Source: Thiotrichaceae bacterium
GTDB lineage: Bacteria; Pseudomonadota; Gammaproteobacteria; Thiotrichales; Thiotrichaceae
Assembly (NCBI GenBank): GCA_023144895.1
Contig: JAGLEV010000086.1
Location: 1-33,760, forward strand
Length of the DNA: 33,760 bases
Direction: 5' to 3'
Positions 1-6,702 of the stretch are shown piece by piece. A model generated the notes under the pieces. It was not told the origin of the DNA. It saw nothing but the letters and a program-made list of their open reading frames with translations, and ran no database searches. Position 1 is the stretch's first letter. Each line of letters begins with the position of its first letter. Both the position numbers and the translations under genes were made by a program.

Positions 1-80
1 CCCACAACAGCAGTCGATGCAGCCAAAGCAAAGGCGACCCAGCGAGCTAAAGGCTTACGCTTAAGTGAAGTATTGTTCAT
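1..80 (-). CDS. N-terminus of an exported protein, cut by the window edge
   Basis: Only the first 26 codons are present, starting at the ATG at 80. They read as a short polar, positively charged start (MNNTSLKRKPLAR) followed by a hydrophobic alanine/valine-rich stretch (WVAFALAASTAVV), which is what the n- and h-regions of a Sec signal peptide look like. The protein is therefore probably exported; nothing more can be said about its function. It lies 106 bp downstream of the small secreted DUF11-like gene on the same strand, so the two may form a surface-protein pair. A TATAAT-like hexamer on this strand (96-101) is very close to the start codon. Confidence 0.6.
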   Translation of the reverse strand, partial: MNNTSLKRKPLARWVAFALAASTAVV

Positions 81-107
81 TTTTTATCCATTTTTATTAT
101 ATAGACT

Positions 108-155
108 AATGGAGGCTGTTATCATCAATGATAATTTTACCCAGCAAGCTCCATT
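108..155 (-). other. Nested inverted repeat between two secreted-protein genes
   Basis: Outer arms AATGGAG (108-114) and CTCCATT (149-155) enclose a perfect inner hairpin, TTATCAT (119-125) and ATGATAA (128-134) with a 2-nt loop. It sits in the gap between the DUF11-like gene and the partial gene downstream. No T-run follows it on either strand, so it is not a canonical terminator. An mRNA-stability or processing hairpin or an operator are the options. The structure is seen in the sequence; its role is inferred. Confidence 0.4.
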
Positions 156-186
156 GTTTTAGAATTTTTATTATTAACGACTACGT

Positions 187-684
187 TTAGTTAACTCTAA
201 CGCGATAGTTGAAAGTTTGTTTCTTCCCTGCACTTAATTCACTATTTGCCTTCCATCGAACATGCGTATATTTTTCTGCAGGAATGATAACCATCTTCTC
301 TTTACCATTAGGCATTTTACGAAGACGCTTAACAGGCTCTTGTTCAAACTTACCACCACCATCAATACTAACAAGTAAGCTAGCATTAACGCGTGTATGT
401 GTTGACTTACCAATGAAGTGAGTATTTGCTGGAATAGGCCCTGTAACAATAAGCCCTGTTAGTGACTGCTTACTATTATTTTTATATGTCAATTGATATT
501 GAAGTGTCTCACCAGGTTCAGCTGTTTTTACTGCACTCAGACGTTCCTGACCTTTTGCATTGGTGTGAACAACAAATGCTTTCATATCGCTCGTTAATGG
601 CGCGCTAGTTTTCTTCGCCGCAACGGTTGCAACCGTACCAATAGCACCAGCAAAAGCCATAGCAATGGCAATTTTCTTAATCAT
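187..684 (-). CDS. Small secreted protein with a DUF11-like beta domain
   Basis: The 165-residue product begins with a signal peptide (MIKKIAIAMAFAGAIGTVATVAA, residues 1-23, likely cleaved near VAA-KK). The mature part resembles a single DUF11-type (conserved repeat / Ig-like) module: GETLQYQLTYKNNS (about 59-72), then LTGLIVTGPIPANTHFI, a pattern typical of cell-surface and periplasmic beta-sandwich repeats. There is no membrane anchor or sorting tail, so it is probably periplasmic or secreted. The start at 684 is supported by a purine-rich AGGGGTT five bases upstream. It is followed on the same strand by the partial exported gene. No enzymatic motif is visible and its function is unknown. 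The DUF11 assignment is from pattern memory. Confidence 0.7.
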   Translation of the reverse strand: MIKKIAIAMAFAGAIGTVATVAAKKTSAPLTSDMKAFVVHTNAKGQERLSAVKTAEPGETLQYQLTYKNNSKQSLTGLIVTGPIPANTHFIGKSTHTRVNASLLVSIDGGGKFEQEPVKRLRKMPNGKEKMVIIPAEKYTHVRWKANSELSAGKKQTFNYRVRVN

Positions 685-688
685 AATA

Positions 689-999
689 ACCCCTATTATG
701 TTATTTTTATTAAAATTTTATTTATAAACAGATCTAAAAGGAAATTCTTAGTATCCATACCACCTAAGTAGTAACTCGTTAAAACGTGTATAACAAACCC
801 CTATCTGTTACTTTATTAGAATTAACCCCTAACATCTTACTCATAAGAAAATGGAGGTGCAGAATATAATGACTAATGGTAGAAAATCGGGCAGAAAGAT
901 AAATACCTTAATTTTTTCACCACACAATGAACGCTATAATTAGATTTTTTGGCATTCTTAATAAAATTTTTAACCATTAGACGAAGCCTCTCACCCCTA
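689..999 (-). repeat. Four copies of TAGGGGT upstream of the DUF11-like gene
   Basis: The heptamer TAGGGGT (ACCCCTA on the plus strand) occurs at 689-695, 797-803, 825-831 and 993-999, in the 384-bp gene-free stretch between the DUF11-like gene and tRNA-Met. The context is AT-rich, so a G4 core repeated four times stands out. Three copies share the longer form TAGGGGTT. The first overlaps the ribosome-binding site of the gene at 684. They could be regulator sites, but spacing is irregular and the role is unproven. Apart from these and the tRNA promoter I see nothing else in 685-1068. Confidence 0.4.
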
Positions 1000-1027
1000 T
1001 TTCTAACACAGCGACTAAAAATTTCTA

Positions 1028-1055
1028 TTGACTCTATTGCTCACTGCTTTATAAT
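1028..1055 (+). promoter_or_regulatory. Sigma-70 promoter of tRNA-Met
   Basis: TTGACT (1028-1033) and a perfect TATAAT (1050-1055) are separated by 16 bp, 13 bp ahead of the mature tRNA 5' end. The bases after the -10 box (CTCGCCTCCC) are GC/C-rich in an otherwise AT-rich region, as in discriminators of stringently controlled stable-RNA promoters; that regulation is inferred. This may also be the main promoter for argG downstream. Confidence 0.75.
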
Positions 1056-1068
1056 CTCGCCTCCCAAT

Positions 1069-1145
1069 GGCTATGTAGCTCAGCTGGTTAGAGCACATCA
1101 CTCATAATGATGGGGTCCCAAGTTCGAATCTCGGCATAGCCACCA
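1069..1145 (+). tRNA. tRNA-Met (CAT), elongator
   Basis: The 77-nt gene folds as a full cloverleaf with encoded CCA (1143-1145). The acceptor stem is GGCTATG (1069-1075) with CATAGCC (1135-1141). The anticodon stem is CATCA/TGATG around the loop CTCATAA, giving anticodon CAT. The T-arm contains GTTCGAATC. The G1-C72 pair and the body closely match the E. coli elongator tRNA-Met rather than initiator tRNA, which has an unpaired first base, or the lysidine-modified Ile tRNA. It has its own promoter and is followed by a terminator-like hairpin. Confidence 0.95.
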
Positions 1146-1152
1146 TCTTTCT

Positions 1153-1186
1153 AAAAAGGCTTACAATGATTTGTAAGCCTTTTTTA
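1153..1186 (+). terminator. Rho-independent terminator after tRNA-Met / possible argG attenuator
   Basis: A 14-bp perfect stem, AAAAAGGCTTACAA (1153-1166) with TTGTAAGCCTTTTT (1171-1184), has a 4-nt loop TGAT and ends in six T. The A-run on the left arm makes it usable on both strands. The argG start codon is only 20 bp after its end, leaving no space for a separate promoter, so some read-through or a promoter inside the tRNA gene would be needed. Confidence 0.85.
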
Positions 1187-1206
1187 ATTCAGGGCTTAAT
1201 ACTATT

Positions 1207-2421
1207 ATGTCTCAGTCTATCAATAAAGTTGTTCTCGCCTACTCTGGCGGTCTTGATACTTCCATTATCGTTAAATGGTTACAAGATGTTTATCAATGTG
1301 AAATCGTTGCTTTTACAGCAGATATCGGTCAAGGCGAAGAAGTAGAGCCCGCCCGAGCGAAAGCCGAGGCAATGGGTCTCACTGAAATCTATATTGAAGA
1401 TCTTCGTGAGGAATTTGTACGTGATTATGTTTATCCGATGTTTCGTGCTAATGCGATTTATGAGGGTGAATATTTACTAGGTACATCTATTGCTCGCCCA
1501 TTAATTGCAAAACGCTTAATTGAAATTGCTAAAGAGACGGGTGCCGCCGCTATTTCTCATGGTGCAACGGGTAAAGGTAATGATCAGATACGTTTTGAAC
1601 TAGGTGCTTATGCCTTGATGCCAGGCATTAAAATTATTGCTCCTTGGCGTGAATGGGATCTTAGTTCACGTGAGTCTTTAATGGCTTATGCTGAAAAACA
1701 TGGTATTCCTGTTGAATTAAAGCGAGGTAAGAAATCACCTTATTCAATGGATGCTAATTTATTGCATATCTCTTATGAAGGTGGCCCTTTAGAAGATCCT
1801 TGGACTGAAGCAGAAGATGAGATGTGGCGTTGGTCTGTTTCTCCTGAGCAAGCCCCTGATCAGGCAACCTATATTGAAATTGGCTACAAAAAAGGTGACC
1901 CCTTTACATTGGATGGTAAAGAGCTTTCCCCTGCAACCATGTTAGAGACTTTAAATAAGCTGGGTGGTGATAATGGTATTGGACGTTTAGATATTGTTGA
2001 AAATCGCTATGTTGGTATGAAGTCACGAGGCTGTTATGAAACCCCTGGTGGTACGATTATGTTAGTGGCTCATCGTGGTATTGAGTCTTTAACGATGGAT
2101 CGTGAAGCAGCCCACCTTAAAGACGAGCTGATGCCACGTTATGCTGAGCTAGTGTATAACGGTTATTGGTGGAGCCCTGAACGTGAAATGTTGCAAAGCA
2201 TGATCGATTTATCACAGGAACATGTCAATGGTACGGTACGTGTTAAATTATATAAAGGCAGTGCTACCGTTGTGGGACGAAAGTCAGATGCAGACTCATT
2301 GTTTGATGAGGATATTGCAACCTTTGAAGATGATGCAGGGGCTTATGATCAAAAGGATGCCGAAGGTTTTATTAAACTCAATGCATTACGTTTGAAAATT
2401 GCAGCAAAGCGCGGTCGATAG
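1207..2421 (+). CDS. argG: Argininosuccinate synthase
   Basis: Cytoplasmic enzyme of arginine biosynthesis that joins citrulline and aspartate, with ATP hydrolysed to AMP and pyrophosphate, to make argininosuccinate. The 404-residue length fits the common ~400-residue class rather than the longer E. coli-type enzyme. The N-terminal ATP-pyrophosphatase P-loop is clear (YSGGLDTS, residues 12-19). Further hallmarks are [17 protein letters not shown] in the first third and the C-terminal region with YGYWW-like and GRKS motifs ([14 protein letters not shown]). It is the first gene of a compact plus-strand group with slyX, rsmJ and a MOSC gene. A weak AGGG lies about 12 bases before the ATG. It begins 20 bp after the tRNA-Met terminator, suggesting transcription from the tRNA promoter or from within the tRNA gene. 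Confidence 0.97.
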   Translation: MSQSINKVVLAYSGGLDTSIIVKWLQDVYQCEIVAFTADIGQGEEVEPARAKAEAMGLTEIYIEDLREEFVRDYVYPMFRANAIYEGEYLLGTSIARPLIAKRLIEIAKETGAAAISHGATGKGNDQIRFELGAYALMPGIKIIAPWREWDLSSRESLMAYAEKHGIPVELKRGKKSPYSMDANLLHISYEGGPLEDPWTEAEDEMWRWSVSPEQAPDQATYIEIGYKKGDPFTLDGKELSPATMLETLNKLGGDNGIGRLDIVENRYVGMKSRGCYETPGGTIMLVAHRGIESLTMDREAAHLKDELMPRYAELVYNGYWWSPEREMLQSMIDLSQEHVNGTVRVKLYKGSATVVGRKSDADSLFDEDIATFEDDAGAYDQKDAEGFIKLNALRLKIAAKRGR

Positions 2422-2427
2422 ATATTT

Positions 2428-2634
2428 ATGCTGATTAAAAGAATTGAGGAGCTAGAGATTTTGCTGATGCAACAAGAAAATAGTACCGAATCTCTTAGCT
2501 CCACACTCCATCGTCAGCAACTGGAAATAGAACGACTGAGCAAGTTAGTTGCGGCAATGAGTGAGCGTTTTAAAGCAATGCAAAGCTCTGAACTCAAAGC
2601 TGAGCAGGATGAAGTACCACCACCGCATTATTGA
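2428..2634 (+). CDS. slyX: SlyX family protein
   Basis: A 68-residue, mostly alpha-helical coiled-coil protein. The heptad-like central part (about residues 5-55, rich in Leu, Glu and Gln) and the C-terminal PPPHY ending match E. coli SlyX, which is similar in length. The biochemical role of SlyX is not established. It starts 6 bp after argG and ends 11 bp before the preferred rsmJ start, so it is almost certainly cotranscribed. No strong Shine-Dalgarno sequence is visible; translation may be coupled to argG. Confidence 0.88.
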   Translation: MLIKRIEELEILLMQQENSTESLSSTLHRQQLEIERLSKLVAAMSERFKAMQSSELKAEQDEVPPPHY

Positions 2635-2645
2635 ATCCACTCCAT

Positions 2646-3425
2646 ATGAATACTCCTTTGATTGCAATCAGTGCGACTCCTCAATATGAGGAAGCTGCCA
2701 TTGCACTGGCTAAGCAATCAAATATTTCACTGGCAAATCAACTGACTCATCAAGCTCACTTTGAGCTTCATCTTGATGATGATTATGTGCTCTCATTGCA
2801 CGATAATAATAATCCAAAAATTAAACCGTTAATCATTGATTTTATTGGTGGAAAAAACAGGCACCGTCGCCTTTATGGCGGTGGTAAGGGTCAGCAATTA
2901 GCAAAAGCCCTTGGATTCAATAAATTTTCTCATCCCACGATTATTGATGCAACGGCTGGATTAGGACGCGATGCTTTTGTTATTGCAAGCCTTGGAGGAA
3001 CGGTAACTTTATTAGAACGTCAGCCTGCTGTCGCTTTATTGCTAAAAAATGCACTATTACGAGGACTGCAATCAAAAGAACCTGAGCTCTTAACCATTCT
3101 GCAAAGAATGACATTCTATACTGAAAATAGCACTGATTATATTGAGGCACTGGATCCAAAAGATTATCCTGATGTGATTTATATTGACCCAATGTTTCCA
3201 GAACGCCGCAAAAAGGCTAAGGTAAAAAAGGATATGCAGTTTTTTCACTCCTTAGTAGGACAAGATCATGATGCTGAAAAATTATTACAGATTGCATTAC
3301 AGTGTGCTAAAAAAAGAATTGTTGTTAAACGCCCTCGAACAGCGGATAGTTTAGCTCAGCTCTCCCCTGCATTTGTATTTAAAGGTCAATCTACACGTTA
3401 TGATATTTATTTACCTAAATTCTGA
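2646..3425 (+). CDS. rsmJ: 16S rRNA (guanine-1516-N2) methyltransferase
   Basis: SAM-dependent methyltransferase that modifies G1516 of small-subunit rRNA. The glycine-rich SAM-binding motif is DATAGLGRDAF, roughly 100 residues in, followed by an acidic strand end (LLERQPAVALLL). The catalytic-region motif YIDPMFPERRKK matches the DPMFP signature of the RsmJ/YhiQ family, and the C-terminal VVKRPR also fits. I chose the ATG at 2646 (259 residues) because it aligns with the E. coli N-terminus. An in-frame TTG at 2631 overlaps the slyX stop codon and would add five residues; neither site has a good Shine-Dalgarno sequence. It lies third in the argG-slyX-rsmJ-MOSC run. Confidence 0.93.
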   Translation: MNTPLIAISATPQYEEAAIALAKQSNISLANQLTHQAHFELHLDDDYVLSLHDNNNPKIKPLIIDFIGGKNRHRRLYGGGKGQQLAKALGFNKFSHPTIIDATAGLGRDAFVIASLGGTVTLLERQPAVALLLKNALLRGLQSKEPELLTILQRMTFYTENSTDYIEALDPKDYPDVIYIDPMFPERRKKAKVKKDMQFFHSLVGQDHDAEKLLQIALQCAKKRIVVKRPRTADSLAQLSPAFVFKGQSTRYDIYLPKF

Positions 3426-3440
3426 GTTAAACACTAATTT

Positions 3441-4244
3441 ATGAATTCACCAACAATTTCTGAACTCACTATTTATCCTGTTAAATCAGCAGCAGGTATT
3501 CGTTTAAAATCCAGCCCACTGGATAAAATAGGCTTACGCTATGATCGTCGCTGGATGTTGATTGATAAAAAAGGTCATTTTTTATCACAGCGCCAACTCC
3601 CTAAAATGGCTTTAATTATCCCTACACTTGATAAAAAGGGTCAATTAAGCTTAAAAACTAAGACGATGCCATTAATCAAAGTCCCGCTGATTAAGCAAAG
3701 TATTAACACCGTATTAGTCACTATTTGGGATACTGAATTAGAAGCACAGCATTTAAGTCATGATGTTGATCAATGGTTGAGTCAATTTTTAGAGACTGAT
3801 TGCCGGCTTGTTACTTTAGCGGATGATGTGATTCGACACTGTGATTCAAAATATGCTCAAGACAATGACCATACTAGTTTTACGGATGGTTTTCCCTTAT
3901 TACTCTGCACTCAAGCATCATTAGATGACTTAAATAACCGCTTAAAAATCTCCGTTATGATGACCCATTTTCGCCCTAATATTGTTATTAGTAAAACTAT
4001 CCCTTATGAGGAAGATCTTTGGGAAAAAATAGTCATAGGTGATTTAAGCCTACGTGTTGTTAAGCCCTGTTCACGTTGTGTGATTACGACTATTGATCCT
4101 CATACTGGCATAAAAACAGGGACTGAACCCTTAGCAACACTAGCAACCTATAGAAAAAAGGCAAATAAAGTCTATTTTGGACAAAATATTATTCCTAATC
4201 AACTGGGTGTGCTTAATTGTGGTGATAAAGTTTCTATTATTTAA
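3441..4244 (+). CDS. MOSC domain protein, YcbX/mARC-like without ferredoxin domain
   Basis: 267 residues with the N-terminal MOSC beta-barrel (IYPVKSAAG, residues 11-19; YDRRWMLID, 34-42) and the MOSC domain proper (THFRPNIVI, 175-183; KPCSRCVITTIDPHTG, 208-223). One of Cys210/Cys213 is the conserved cysteine that ligates molybdenum in MOSC enzymes. The family reduces N-hydroxylated compounds using molybdenum cofactor. E. coli YcbX has an extra C-terminal 2Fe-2S ferredoxin domain of about 100 residues that is absent here, so electrons must come from a separate partner, as for mitochondrial mARC. It starts 15 bp after rsmJ. Its stop codon overlaps the end of the opposite-strand wzz-like gene by 4 bp. 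Substrate is unknown. Confidence 0.88.
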   Translation: MNSPTISELTIYPVKSAAGIRLKSSPLDKIGLRYDRRWMLIDKKGHFLSQRQLPKMALIIPTLDKKGQLSLKTKTMPLIKVPLIKQSINTVLVTIWDTELEAQHLSHDVDQWLSQFLETDCRLVTLADDVIRHCDSKYAQDNDHTSFTDGFPLLLCTQASLDDLNNRLKISVMMTHFRPNIVISKTIPYEEDLWEKIVIGDLSLRVVKPCSRCVITTIDPHTGIKTGTEPLATLATYRKKANKVYFGQNIIPNQLGVLNCGDKVSII

Positions 4245-5350
4245 GGCATTGTTGCATGTCGTGCTTTTGCCTCAATGAAAAACTTTCTAAAAAAAACAAA
4301 ACCAATACCTAGCACTAAACCAAAAAATAAGCTAATCACTAGAATCATTTGCTTTTTAGGCTTAATAGGATGTAACGGTTCTTGTGGAGCTTCATCAACA
4401 CGGGAAACAACTAAGCTAGATGTATCTATTGGTTGCCTTAACAGATCAATCTCTCCTCTAATTTTAATTAACTCAGAAATAAATGGAGCATCATCTTTAC
4501 GAGACTTCAGCCTTGCGATTTGCTCATCAAGCACTCTATACCCACGCCTATATTCTTCATTAACACCAAAACCACTATTGACATCAAGGCTATCCTCCAT
4601 TTTTAGCGCATGTGCTAATTCTGAAGCCTCACTTAAACGAAGTATTTCTGCCTCTCTTCTTTCTTTTTCGGACTTTAAAGCGATAGAAACCCGATGCTCT
4701 CGCTCGGTTATTTTATTTTTAATAGTACTATCTAAGTTTGTTAATAATTGTTGTTCTGTTAACTTATTGACCTGAGATAACATCTCTACTAATAAGCTAA
4801 CACCTTCAGCTTTATCTTGCAGTGTTAGCTTTATATTAATAGCTTCTATTGATGTCATTCCTTTTTTTATTTTTGGCTCACTAATACTTATATTTGTTTT
4901 AATAAAGTCATCTATAAATTCTTCAAGCTGCATTCCAGACAAACCTATTTTATCTTTAAGATAAGGTCGAAAAACTCTTTTTCTTATTTTATTAGAATAC
5001 AAAGTTTGTTTAAAAAGGTGATAAGCATTTTCTCTTGTATCAACAGCCTGCCTCTTGCCTTCTTTATTAACCTCTGGAAAACGCCTATTAATGACATCTA
5101 AAACCATCACATCTGCTTGGCTAGGGGGAGTATAACGTGCAATAATTTCATAGGTAGGTGTAGTAAGGTAAGCATAAGACCCGCCAATTGCTACCGAAAG
5201 AAAAGCAATCACTAAAATAGTTAATTTATTCGCCGCAATGGTGAGCCAAAGTTCATATAAATCAATCTCATCATCGTTGTCATTTGTAGCATGATGAGAA
5301 AAATAAGCACGTACTGCTTCATCAGGAAGTTGTTTTATCATATAAGCCAT
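4241..5350 (-). CDS. Wzz-family polysaccharide chain-length determinant
   Basis: Inner-membrane polysaccharide co-polymerase type protein that would set the chain length of O-antigen or a related surface polysaccharide. It has the expected layout: a cytoplasmic N-terminal tail with an IDLYELW box, TM1 (about residues 43-62, LTILVIAFLSVAIGGSYAYL), a long charged periplasmic helical region, a proline-rich PLHPIKPKK segment, and C-terminal TM2 (ILVISLFFGLVLGIGFVFF). I chose the ATG at 5350 (369 residues; 5341 is also possible). The reading frame stays open to a TTG at 5404, but that extension crosses a 20-bp palindrome and has no ribosome-binding site. No glycosyltransferase, Wzx or Wzy gene is nearby, so its polysaccharide partner is encoded elsewhere. 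Confidence 0.85.
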   Translation of the reverse strand: MAYMIKQLPDEAVRAYFSHHATNDNDDEIDLYELWLTIAANKLTILVIAFLSVAIGGSYAYLTTPTYEIIARYTPPSQADVMVLDVINRRFPEVNKEGKRQAVDTRENAYHLFKQTLYSNKIRKRVFRPYLKDKIGLSGMQLEEFIDDFIKTNISISEPKIKKGMTSIEAINIKLTLQDKAEGVSLLVEMLSQVNKLTEQQLLTNLDSTIKNKITEREHRVSIALKSEKERREAEILRLSEASELAHALKMEDSLDVNSGFGVNEEYRRGYRVLDEQIARLKSRKDDAPFISELIKIRGEIDLLRQPIDTSSLVVSRVDEAPQEPLHPIKPKKQMILVISLFFGLVLGIGFVFFRKFFIEAKARHATMP

Positions 5351-5376
5351 ATACTGTGGTGTATAAACACCGATGT

Positions 5377-5396
5377 GTCTATTATAGATAATAGAC
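5377..5396. promoter_or_regulatory. 20-bp palindrome in the leader of the wzz-like gene
   Basis: GTCTATTAT (5377-5385) and ATAATAGAC (5388-5396) form a perfect 9-bp inverted repeat with a 2-bp centre. Another half-site, GTCTATT, lies at 5422-5428. The site is 26 bp upstream of the wzz-like ATG and 64 bp downstream of the Cas6-like stop codon. Size, symmetry and position fit an operator for a dimeric regulator of wzz; the protein that binds it is unknown. Confidence 0.5.
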
Positions 5397-5459
5397 CTAT
5401 GCAACCATATATCACTATATAGTCTATTTTCAGATCAATCTTTATAAAAAATCAAATAA

Positions 5460-6155
5460 TCACTCAGTGCTATTCAAAGACTTAATCCCCTTATGTGGTA
5501 AAAATATACCACAGCCTAATAAACCTTTTCCACCTAAGCCTATTTGCTGAATTTTAATGGAAGGAATACTTTCTAAATCAGCAATCATTAAATGTCTTGT
5601 GGTAATTATTTCATCTATTGTTTTAATTTTATGACTCATCCCACAGATCATCTTTCTAACTCTCACTTCAGTTAAGTCAAAAATTTCTTCATGCATACGT
5701 TGTAAAAAAGTATTCTCATCTTCATCCTCACTTGATAATACTTGTCGAGCAAAGATAACGGAAGCATTACTTAATTTTTTGGTACGATAACCTGATTTTA
5801 TTGTTAATTGATCCCCTGCAACCTCAATAGTTTGCCCCTCTAAAATATTACAATCATCAACCCTAGCCTGTGGAACTCGCAAACTCATTCGTGTACGACG
5901 AGAAGGCCAAAGGTAAGCACCTTCTCTGTCCTCAGGGCGTTGCCAGCCATTACCTGTTTCAGCCACATGAATGGGATGAATAGCAAAGCCACGCTCAGAG
6001 CAACACCAAGGCAGAAGCACTTGAATACTTTCAGAAAGTGAGGCAATGTGATCTATCGATAACTTCTTGCACTTTATAGGAAAGCTGATATCAACAATAT
6101 CATCAGGTATCTCATAAGGTATACTTTTATCTTCATCTTCTTCCCAAAACATCAT
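5460..6155 (-). CDS. Orphan Cas6/Cmx6-like (type I-MYXAN family) protein
   Basis: The 231-residue product resembles, from memory, the Cas6/Cmx6 branch of CRISPR RNA-processing endoribonucleases (RAMP fold). Features seen are the opening VDISFPI (21-27), His36 in SIDHIASL, the IHPIH box (59-63), the basic strand SRRTRMSLRVP (85-95), and the C-terminal glycine-rich loop GLGGKGLLGCG (206-216) followed by FLPHK. Such a G-rich loop near the C-terminus is a Cas6 hallmark. His36 is a candidate catalytic residue by position only. There is no CRISPR array, no Cascade gene and no cas1/cas2 in the window. It begins one base after the stop of the 65-residue gene, with AGCGAGG just upstream, so the two are translationally coupled. 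A second in-frame ATG follows directly. Its RNA target, if any, is unknown. Confidence 0.7.
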   Translation of the reverse strand: MMFWEEDEDKSIPYEIPDDIVDISFPIKCKKLSIDHIASLSESIQVLLPWCCSERGFAIHPIHVAETGNGWQRPEDREGAYLWPSRRTRMSLRVPQARVDDCNILEGQTIEVAGDQLTIKSGYRTKKLSNASVIFARQVLSSEDEDENTFLQRMHEEIFDLTEVRVRKMICGMSHKIKTIDEIITTRHLMIADLESIPSIKIQQIGLGGKGLLGCGIFLPHKGIKSLNSTE

Positions 6156-6156
6156 G

Positions 6157-6354
6157 CTACCTCGCTGAAGAAAAGGTCATTTCAAGCTCATCATACCAAG
6201 TCGTTGGTCGATCTTTATAAGCAGGCGGTTCTATATCGAGATTAAAAAACATCTCTCCTTTTGCTAATGCTTCACGTACAATAACCTCTTTTAGCTCTTC
6301 AAAAGAGCTAATTTGATCACCATGTTTCAATAGAATTTCACTAAGACTCAGCAT
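6157..6354 (-). CDS. 65-residue unknown protein coupled to the Cas6-like gene
   Basis: A short, soluble, rather acidic protein: a predicted helical N-terminal half (LSEILLKHGDQISSFEELK, then VIVREALAKGEMFF) and a proline/aromatic C-terminal half (LDIEPPAYKDRPTTWYDEL). It has no signal peptide, membrane segment or cysteine. AAGG lies upstream of the ATG at 6354. Its TAG stop is separated by a single base from the ATG of the Cas6-like gene, and the ribosome-binding sequence of that gene lies inside it, so the two proteins are probably made together and may interact. I do not recognise a family. Its coding status rests on the coupling and the plausible composition. Confidence 0.65.
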   Translation of the reverse strand: MLSLSEILLKHGDQISSFEELKEVIVREALAKGEMFFNLDIEPPAYKDRPTTWYDELEMTFSSAR

Positions 6355-6702
6355 CTTTATAACACCTTAATATAAAGCCGTAGGCTAGCACACATATCTC
6401 GATAAATGGACTGTTTTATCATGTAGAATTTGAGTTCAAAGTATTAGTATAAAGGAATCACCTGCATTATTATTTTCACTCTAAAAGCTTGTGATCTTTG
6501 CCTTTTTTTAGAAGAATGGCGTAGTATCAATAACCCGCTAAAACCCAATGAAACTGTTGTAAAAATGCCTAATAGCCAACAACTCTAAAGATATGACTAA
6601 AATCCGACCAACAGCATCCTTATCCTTAAATTAGCTCCTTCATAATAAAAAGCTTTCAAAACGATGACTTCTAAAATTATGAAGAATGCTCATTCATAGC
6701 GC
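6355..6702. other. Gene-free stretch upstream of the Cas6-like operon
   Basis: I find no convincing ORF or RNA gene in these 348 bp. A weak inverted repeat CTTCATAAT (6638-6646) and ATTATGAAG (6676-6684) lies downstream of the minus-strand DUF302 gene; it could aid termination but has no T-run. The promoter for the 65-residue / Cas6-like pair should lie here; no match close to the sigma-70 consensus was found by eye. Confidence 0.4.

Noticed and set aside
4275-4775. 166-codon plus-strand ORF antisense to the wzz-like gene
   Set aside because: Serine/leucine-rich translation with no ribosome-binding site; it mirrors the coding strand of a recognisable Wzz protein.
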